Assembly: GCA_017989775.1 (NCBI GenBank)
Contig: JAGNPF010000039.1
Coordinates: forward strand, 1 to 9,139
Direction: 5' to 3'
Length of the DNA: 9,139 bases
Origin: Flavobacterium sp.
Lineage (GTDB): Bacteria; Bacteroidota; Bacteroidia; Flavobacteriales; Flavobacteriaceae
The notes below the pieces were generated by a model, which worked only from the letters and a program-made list of their open reading frames with translations, was not told where the DNA came from and ran no database searches. The translations under genes were made by a program, and so were the position numbers. Shown piece by piece: positions 5,353-9,139 of the stretch; position 1 is the first letter of the stretch; each line of letters starts with the position of its first letter.

Positions 5353-7560
5353 ATGAGAAAATTTGCCCTGTTTGTTTTCCTTCTAGTTACTTGTCAGGCG
5401 TCTTTTTCACAAGACACCATCAAAAGACCCAAAATAGGATTGGTTCTTAGTGGTGGTGGTGCCAAAGGATTTGCACATGTCGGGGTGTTGAAGGTAATTG
5501 AAGAAGCGGGCGTAAAAATTGATTTCATTGGCGGAACCAGCATGGGAGCCGTAATCGGCGGACTGTATGCTTCGGGATATAATGCCACCCAAATAGACTC
5601 CATCGTGAGAGTGACCAATTTCGACAACCTGTTGATGGATTACATTCCGCGTTCCTCCAAAAATTTTTATGAAAAAAGAAATGACGAGTTGTATGCGTTG
5701 GTGCTGCCTTTTAACAAACTCAAAATTGGTGCGCCTCAATCACTTTCAAGGGGGATGTTTAATTATAATTTATTCAACAGTCTTACTTTGCACGTAAGAC
5801 ATGTTCGGGATTTCAAGCAGTTGCCCATTCCTTTTTTGTGTATTGCCACCGACATTGAACGGGGTGAGCAGGTAATTATGGACAAAGGAGTTTTGGCACA
5901 GGCTCTTTATGCCAGTTCGGCCTTGCCTTCCGTTTTTTCTCCCGTGATACTGGAAGACCGATTTTTGATTGATGGCGGAGTCACCAATAATTATCCCATT
6001 GAAGAGGTCAGAAAACTGGGAGCCGACATCATCATCGGGGTCGATGTGCAAAATGGTTTGCGAGACCGGGAACAACTTAGGGACGGAACCAAGATTTTAT
6101 TTCAAATCACCAATCTTCAGATGATTGAAAAGATGAAATTAAATTCAAAAAACACCGATATTTACATCAAGCCAGACATCAAGGATTATGGCGCGGTATC
6201 GTTTGAAAAAGCAGCCGAAATCATGTTGAAAGGCGAAGAAGCGGCTTTTTCCGTGTATGAAAAATTAGATTTGTTGAGTGAGAAATCCAGTCCGTACCAC
6301 AAGCCCAAGTTGAAAAAGGAATCCGACAGTTTGAATATTGTTGACATCGTCTGCAACAATTTGATGAATTATTCAAGAAATTATATTGAAGGAAAATTAA
6401 AATTCAAATCGGGTTCCAAAATCAGTTATAAAGATTTGGAAAAGGGGATTAACAACATCGATGCCACGCACAACTTTGGCGCGATAACCTATTCCTTGGA
6501 TCCCAATGGGGACGGAGATGACCTAGTCCTTAATTTCATCGAAAATCCAGTCAGGACTTTTTTGAAATTCGGATTGCATTATGATGAACTTTATAAAAGT
6601 GGGGTGTTGGCCAATATAACCAACAAGAAAACATTCTTCAGAAACGACATCGCTTCATTCGACTTCATTTTTGGAGACAATTTGCGTTACAACCTGGATT
6701 ATTACGTGGACAATGGTTATAATTTGAGTTATGGTATCAAGTCGCAGTTGAATCAATTCAATAAAAACGTGACCAATCAAATAACCAGTCTTTCTTCGGA
6801 ACCCTTTGCCAACGTGAATTCAATAAATGTTGATTTTCTGGATGTGTCAAGCCAGTTTTATATTCAATCCATCTTTGCGCAAAAATTTTTGGTGGGAGCG
6901 GGAATCGAATACAAATACCTGAGTATAGAGTCAGAAACGCTTTCGGGTACGAATCCCGTGCTGGACAGGAGTAATTACACCAGTGTTTTTGCCTACATGA
7001 AATACGATTCTTTCGACAACAAATATTTCCCTACAAGGGGTTGGTATTTCAGCAGTGACTTGCATAATTATTTGTTTTCTTCGAATTATACGGGGCAGTT
7101 CAATCCTTATTCCATAGTCAAGGCCGATACCGGATTCGCTTTGACTGTTTTTAAGGGAGCCACATTCAAACTCCAGACTGAAGCAGGGTTCAGTATTGGT
7201 GCCGACAGTGTTCCTTTTCTGGATTTTGTGCTGGGAGGTTACGGATTTATTCCCTTGAACAATTTCAAGCCTTTTTACGGCTATGATTTTTTGACCCTGG
7301 CCGGGAATAGTTATCTCAAGGCTTCCGCCACAATCGATTATGAAATCTTCAAGAAAAACCACCTGAATTTCTCGGCAAATTATGCCAATGTGGAAGACGA
7401 CTATTTTGAATCCCTGGATTGGATTTCCCTGCCAAAACATTCCGGATATGCCATCGGATATGGGTTGGAAACCGTAATTGGTCCTTTGGAAGTCAAATAT
7501 TCATGGTCACCCGAAAATTCAAAAGGATATACCTGGTTCAGCATTGGATTCTGGTTCTAA
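5353..7560 (+). CDS. Patatin-like phospholipase with C-terminal Omp85/BamA-type barrel (PlpD-like)
   Basis: A 735-residue predicted outer-membrane or surface lipid acyl hydrolase. Residues 1-20 form a signal peptide, likely cleaved after SFSQ. The patatin domain (about 26-235) has the oxyanion loop SGGGAKG (33-39), the nucleophile elbow GTSMG with Ser63, and the dyad aspartate in LIDGGVTNNYP (Asp207). About 318-400 looks like one POTRA-like domain. The rest is rich in alternating aromatic strands ending in GFWF with terminal Phe, and contains the BamA-family motif DNKYFPTRGW (555-564). This matches the architecture of Pseudomonas PlpD and Fusobacterium FplA (type Vd autotransport). By family the enzyme would be phospholipase A1/A2-like; substrate and surface release are unknown. 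The start gives a good signal peptide, though no Shine-Dalgarno is seen. No strong terminator follows directly. Confidence 0.92.
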   Translation: MRKFALFVFLLVTCQASFSQDTIKRPKIGLVLSGGGAKGFAHVGVLKVIEEAGVKIDFIGGTSMGAVIGGLYASGYNATQIDSIVRVTNFDNLLMDYIPRSSKNFYEKRNDELYALVLPFNKLKIGAPQSLSRGMFNYNLFNSLTLHVRHVRDFKQLPIPFLCIATDIERGEQVIMDKGVLAQALYASSALPSVFSPVILEDRFLIDGGVTNNYPIEEVRKLGADIIIGVDVQNGLRDREQLRDGTKILFQITNLQMIEKMKLNSKNTDIYIKPDIKDYGAVSFEKAAEIMLKGEEAAFSVYEKLDLLSEKSSPYHKPKLKKESDSLNIVDIVCNNLMNYSRNYIEGKLKFKSGSKISYKDLEKGINNIDATHNFGAITYSLDPNGDGDDLVLNFIENPVRTFLKFGLHYDELYKSGVLANITNKKTFFRNDIASFDFIFGDNLRYNLDYYVDNGYNLSYGIKSQLNQFNKNVTNQITSLSSEPFANVNSINVDFLDVSSQFYIQSIFAQKFLVGAGIEYKYLSIESETLSGTNPVLDRSNYTSVFAYMKYDSFDNKYFPTRGWYFSSDLHNYLFSSNYTGQFNPYSIVKADTGFALTVFKGATFKLQTEAGFSIGADSVPFLDFVLGGYGFIPLNNFKPFYGYDFLTLAGNSYLKASATIDYEIFKKNHLNFSANYANVEDDYFESLDWISLPKHSGYAIGYGLETVIGPLEVKYSWSPENSKGYTWFSIGFWF

Positions 7561-7813
7561 TAAAGCAGAATCAGCATTGGTTTCAAAACGGCTGTTTTCA
7601 ACAAATCATTCGAAAAATCATTAAAAAGCAGCATAATTATTCGAAAAACGAGTCAAAATCGTTCGTTTTATGCAGGTTTTTGTTCATTTTATGTCAATGT
7701 TTTGATAAAGGTAATTGCAAGGAATGTTTTTTTAACAACTTTTTTTTATATTATGTGAAAAAATAAACCAAAGCAGCAAACACCTCCGTAAATGTTCTGT
7801 TAAACTTTATTTT
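7561..7813. other. AT-rich intergenic region, no gene seen
   Basis: No credible coding frame exists here; the open frame entering from the patatin gene region is a shadow. The stretch is rich in A and T runs. The only structure noted is AAAACGA at 7645-7651 pairing with TCGTTTT at 7663-7669 around an 11-base loop, which might act as a weak terminator for the uvrC-patatin transcript. No TAnnTTTG promoter was found in it on either strand. Confidence 0.6.
7645..7669 (+). terminator. Weak hairpin downstream of the patatin gene
   Basis: A 7-bp perfect stem (AAAACGA/TCGTTTT) with an 11-base loop, 85 bases after the patatin stop. The 3' arm ends in four T residues but then runs into ATGCAGG before TTTTTG, so it is a poor intrinsic terminator. 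It is listed because no better one is seen for this transcript before 7931. Confidence 0.25.
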
Positions 7814-7848
7814 TTTGATAAAAATGTTTTAATCCTAAAGTATATTTG
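7814..7848 (+). promoter_or_regulatory. Consensus Bacteroidota promoter in the gap, ahead of a small RNA candidate
   Basis: TTTG at 7814-7817 and TATATTTG at 7841-7848 are separated by 23 bases, at the upper end of the usual spacing. The -7 box is a perfect TAnnTTTG. A transcript would start near 7853-7856, just ahead of the first hairpin of the RNA candidate. Confidence 0.6.
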
Positions 7849-7853
7849 TACCT

Positions 7854-7965
7854 GTAAAGAGAAGGGGTGGTTTCCTTCTCGATTAAATGTAAATTTTCAT
7901 AATTTATGTTTTTTGGTTAGTTAATAGCATAAAACCCAGTCATTATTTGACTGGGTTTTTTTGTT
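7854..7965 (+). ncRNA. Candidate small RNA with 5' hairpin and terminator
   Basis: Promoter, hairpin and terminator are arranged as a free-standing gene of about 110 nt. Right after the predicted start, GAGAAGG (7859-7865) pairs with CCTTCTC (7874-7880) around GGTGGTTT. A largely unstructured AU-rich stretch follows (7881-7930), then a strong terminator (7931-7962). No meaningful frame is present: ATG at 7887 is followed directly by TAA, and ATG at 7906 encodes only MFFG. It could be a trans-acting small RNA or a prematurely terminated leader of the DUF3108 gene at 8050. I could not match it to a named Rfam family from memory. Confidence 0.5.
7931..7965 (+). terminator. Strong rho-independent terminator
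   Basis: AAAACCCAGTCA (7931-7942) pairs perfectly with TGACTGGGTTTT (7948-7959) around the loop TTATT. A T run continues to 7962 and is followed by GTTTT. This is the clearest intrinsic terminator in the window. It would stop the small RNA transcript as well as any readthrough from the uvrC-patatin operon. Confidence 0.9.
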
Positions 7966-7977
7966 TTAATACATTTG
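7946..7977 (+). promoter_or_regulatory. Consensus Bacteroidota promoter for the DUF3108 gene
   Basis: TTTG at 7946-7949, a 20-base spacer, and TACATTTG at 7970-7977 fit the consensus exactly. The -33 box lies in the loop and 3' arm of the preceding terminator. Transcription would start near 7983, leaving a leader of about 65 nt that includes a small hairpin, GCATTG (7989-7994) with CAATGC (8003-8008). Confidence 0.6.
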
Positions 7978-8049
7978 GAACAAAATTTGCATTGGCAGTT
8001 TGCAATGCCATTAATTCAAATGGTTTCGGTATAAATAGTCACTAAAGAC

Positions 8050-8835
8050 ATGAAAAAAATAATTTTACTATTTATATTCCTGACAACTGTAAGTTTTGAT
8101 TCTCGAAAAGAAGCGGCTTTTACCGTGGGCGAATGGTTCAAATTTCGAGTACATTACGGAATTGTAAATGCCGGTTATGCAACCTTGGAAGTAAAAGAGG
8201 CCGTGTTGAACAAAAAGAAAGTTTTTCATGTCGTCGGGAGGGGTTATACCACGGGCGTGTCCAAGTTTTTTTTCAAAGTCGAGGATTTATACGAAAGCTA
8301 CATAGACAAGACAACCGGAAATCCCTATCAGTTTGTGCGGAAAATCAACGAGGGAGGTTACACCAAAAACCAGGAAGGTTTTTTCAATCAAGCCGAAAAT
8401 AAAATTTTGGTAAAAGATTACAAGCGCAAAACCGAAAAAACTTTCGATGTTCCCGTAAATACCCAAGACATATTGTCCTCTTTTTATTATTTGCGAAATT
8501 ATCCCAATATCGACAAGATAAAACCGGGAGAGTTTGTGGCCATCGACATGTTTTTTGACGATGAAACTACAAAATTTAGGTTAAAATACATCGGACGTGA
8601 GGATATTACAACTAAATTTGGAGTTGTCCCAACGATGATTTTTCGTCCTTCGGTTCAATCCGGAAGGGTTTTCAAAGAAGAAGAAAGCTTAACCATTTGG
8701 ATATCAGACGACGACAACAAGTTTCCCGTGCGAATAAAAGCCAGCCTTGCCGTAGGTTCAATAAAAGCTGATTTGGAGGCTTTCAAGGGATTGAGGTATC
8801 CGTTCAAGATAATGAAAAACAAACGAAGGTTGTAG
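8050..8835 (+). CDS. DUF3108 domain-containing exported protein
   Basis: A 261-residue exported protein of unknown function. Residues 1 to about 16 form a signal peptide (MKKIILLFIFLTTVSF) with no lipobox cysteine, so a periplasmic or outer-membrane-associated location is expected. The DUF3108 signature is clear near the start of the mature part: VGEWFKFRVHYGIVNAGYATLEV (26-48), a pattern of a GE-turn followed by beta strands and an AG-A-L motif. The remainder (about 60-245) is predicted to be mainly beta strands, including KPGEFVAIDMFFDDETTKF and LTIWISDDDNKFPVRI. The terminal residues are basic (KIMKNKRRL). The gene has its own promoter and precedes a lipoprotein gene resembling an M23 peptidase on the same strand, 109 bases away, which suggests an envelope or cell-wall role by context only. 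Family assignment is fairly secure; function is not known. Confidence 0.85.
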   Translation: MKKIILLFIFLTTVSFDSRKEAAFTVGEWFKFRVHYGIVNAGYATLEVKEAVLNKKKVFHVVGRGYTTGVSKFFFKVEDLYESYIDKTTGNPYQFVRKINEGGYTKNQEGFFNQAENKILVKDYKRKTEKTFDVPVNTQDILSSFYYLRNYPNIDKIKPGEFVAIDMFFDDETTKFRLKYIGREDITTKFGVVPTMIFRPSVQSGRVFKEEESLTIWISDDDNKFPVRIKASLAVGSIKADLEAFKGLRYPFKIMKNKRRL

Positions 8836-8921
8836 CGGGAGTTTCAGTTGACAAATGAAGTGGAAATTTTTTTTGGAAAAATTGCAACATGGCATCCAGG
8901 ACAGTAGTTTTAAAATAAAGA

Positions 8922-8929
8922 TATAATTG
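8922..8929 (+). promoter_or_regulatory. Possible -7 element ahead of the terminal lipoprotein gene
   Basis: TATAATTG is one mismatch from TAnnTTTG and lies 15 bases before the TTG start. No TTTG box is found at the expected distance upstream, so this is a weak call. The alternative is readthrough from the DUF3108 gene. Confidence 0.25.
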
Positions 8930-8944
8930 CATAACACCTATACT

Positions 8945-9139
8945 TTGAAACAAGCATCAATACTTATTGTCGTTTTATTTTCAATGTTTTCTTGTAGTAA
9001 ATCGGAAACGGAGAGCATAATTCCGGAACAACCAGCCCAACCCAAGTTGGAACAGTTTGGGTTTAATTTCAACGATTTCAACATCCTTCAGGACACCATA
9101 CGACGCGGAGATACTTTTGGCAGCATCATCGAAGATCAA
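8945..9139 (+). CDS. Lipoprotein, probable M23-family peptidase N-terminus (3' end outside window)
   Basis: The first 65 codons of a frame that stays open to the end of the window. Residues 1-17 form a lipoprotein signal with lipobox MFSC (Cys17), then SKSETES and a proline-rich linker. The segment FGFNFNDFNILQDTIRRGDTFG (38-59) resembles the N-terminal region of flavobacterial M23 peptidoglycan metallopeptidases, where a 'D-I-x-x-G-D-T-F-G' motif precedes the catalytic domain. That domain, with its zinc ligands, is beyond the window, so the enzyme class is inferred. The best start is TTG at 8945. An in-frame TTG at 8927 would add LHNTYT, and the only ATG (8984) would destroy the signal peptide. 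LspA encoded at 2194 would process such a lipoprotein. Confidence 0.7.
   Translation, partial: MKQASILIVVLFSMFSCSKSETESIIPEQPAQPKLEQFGFNFNDFNILQDTIRRGDTFGSIIEDQ

Noticed and set aside
5383..5397. Possible lipobox (LVTC) in the patatin signal peptide
   Set aside because: Threonine before the cysteine is unusual for a lipobox and a good signal peptidase I site (SFSQ) follows shortly, so an ordinary signal peptide is more likely.
6931..7440. 169-codon open frame on the - strand inside the patatin gene
   Set aside because: Fully antisense to a well-supported barrel domain, with no promoter-like sequence noticed and no recognisable protein motif.
7419..7766. 115-codon open frame on the + strand at the end of the patatin gene
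   Set aside because: The first 142 bases overlap the barrel in another frame; the rest reads AT-rich intergenic sequence with low-complexity residues and has no promoter or family resemblance.
7887..7920. Tiny frames (ATG TAA; MFFG stop) in the RNA candidate considered as a leader peptide
   Set aside because: They are too short and contain no run of regulatory codons that would fit classical attenuation.
7989..8008. Small hairpin in the DUF3108 leader considered as a riboswitch
   Set aside because: Only a 6-bp stem with an 8-base loop and no conserved aptamer-like core could be seen; too little to claim a riboswitch.

Overview
The window reads as a chromosomal core-genome segment of a member of Bacteroidota, most likely a Flavobacterium-like Flavobacteriaceae. 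The signs are AT-rich intergenic regions, start codons without Shine-Dalgarno sequences, several matches to the Bacteroidota promoter (TTTG, about 20 bases, TAnnTTTG), and proteins that resemble flavobacterial families throughout. No transposase, integrase, phage gene, CRISPR array, rRNA or tRNA was seen.

Left block (1-2796, + strand): the 3' part of ileS, encoding a eukaryote-like (type 2) isoleucyl-tRNA synthetase, is followed after 7 bases by a small TraR/DksA-family protein. A perfect 27-bp inverted repeat comes next, probably a terminator, and then lspA (lipoprotein signal peptidase) with its own -7 element. A 5-formyltetrahydrofolate cyclo-ligase gene lies convergently on the - strand, and its stop codon interlocks with that of lspA in one TTAA.

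Middle block (3357-7560): a divergent intergenic region holds a near-consensus promoter and a 14-bp tandem repeat whose second copy runs into the uvrC start codon. uvrC (excision nuclease subunit C) is followed after 9 bases by a large secreted patatin-like phospholipase carrying a C-terminal BamA-like barrel (PlpD / type Vd architecture). The two are probably co-transcribed, although their functions are unrelated.

Right block (7561-9139): a 489-base gap contains the most notable non-coding signal. A consensus promoter is followed by a short hairpin and a 12-bp terminator stem with a T run, which together would make an RNA of about 110 nt. A second consensus promoter has its -33 box inside that terminator hairpin and would drive a DUF3108 envelope protein. 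The window ends in the first 65 codons of a lipoprotein that looks like the start of a flavobacterial M23-type peptidase.

Most of the window is ordinary core metabolism, repair and envelope maintenance. I see no clear undescribed multi-gene system. The items most worth following are the small RNA candidate, the DksA-like protein lacking most zinc ligands, and the patatin-barrel fusion.
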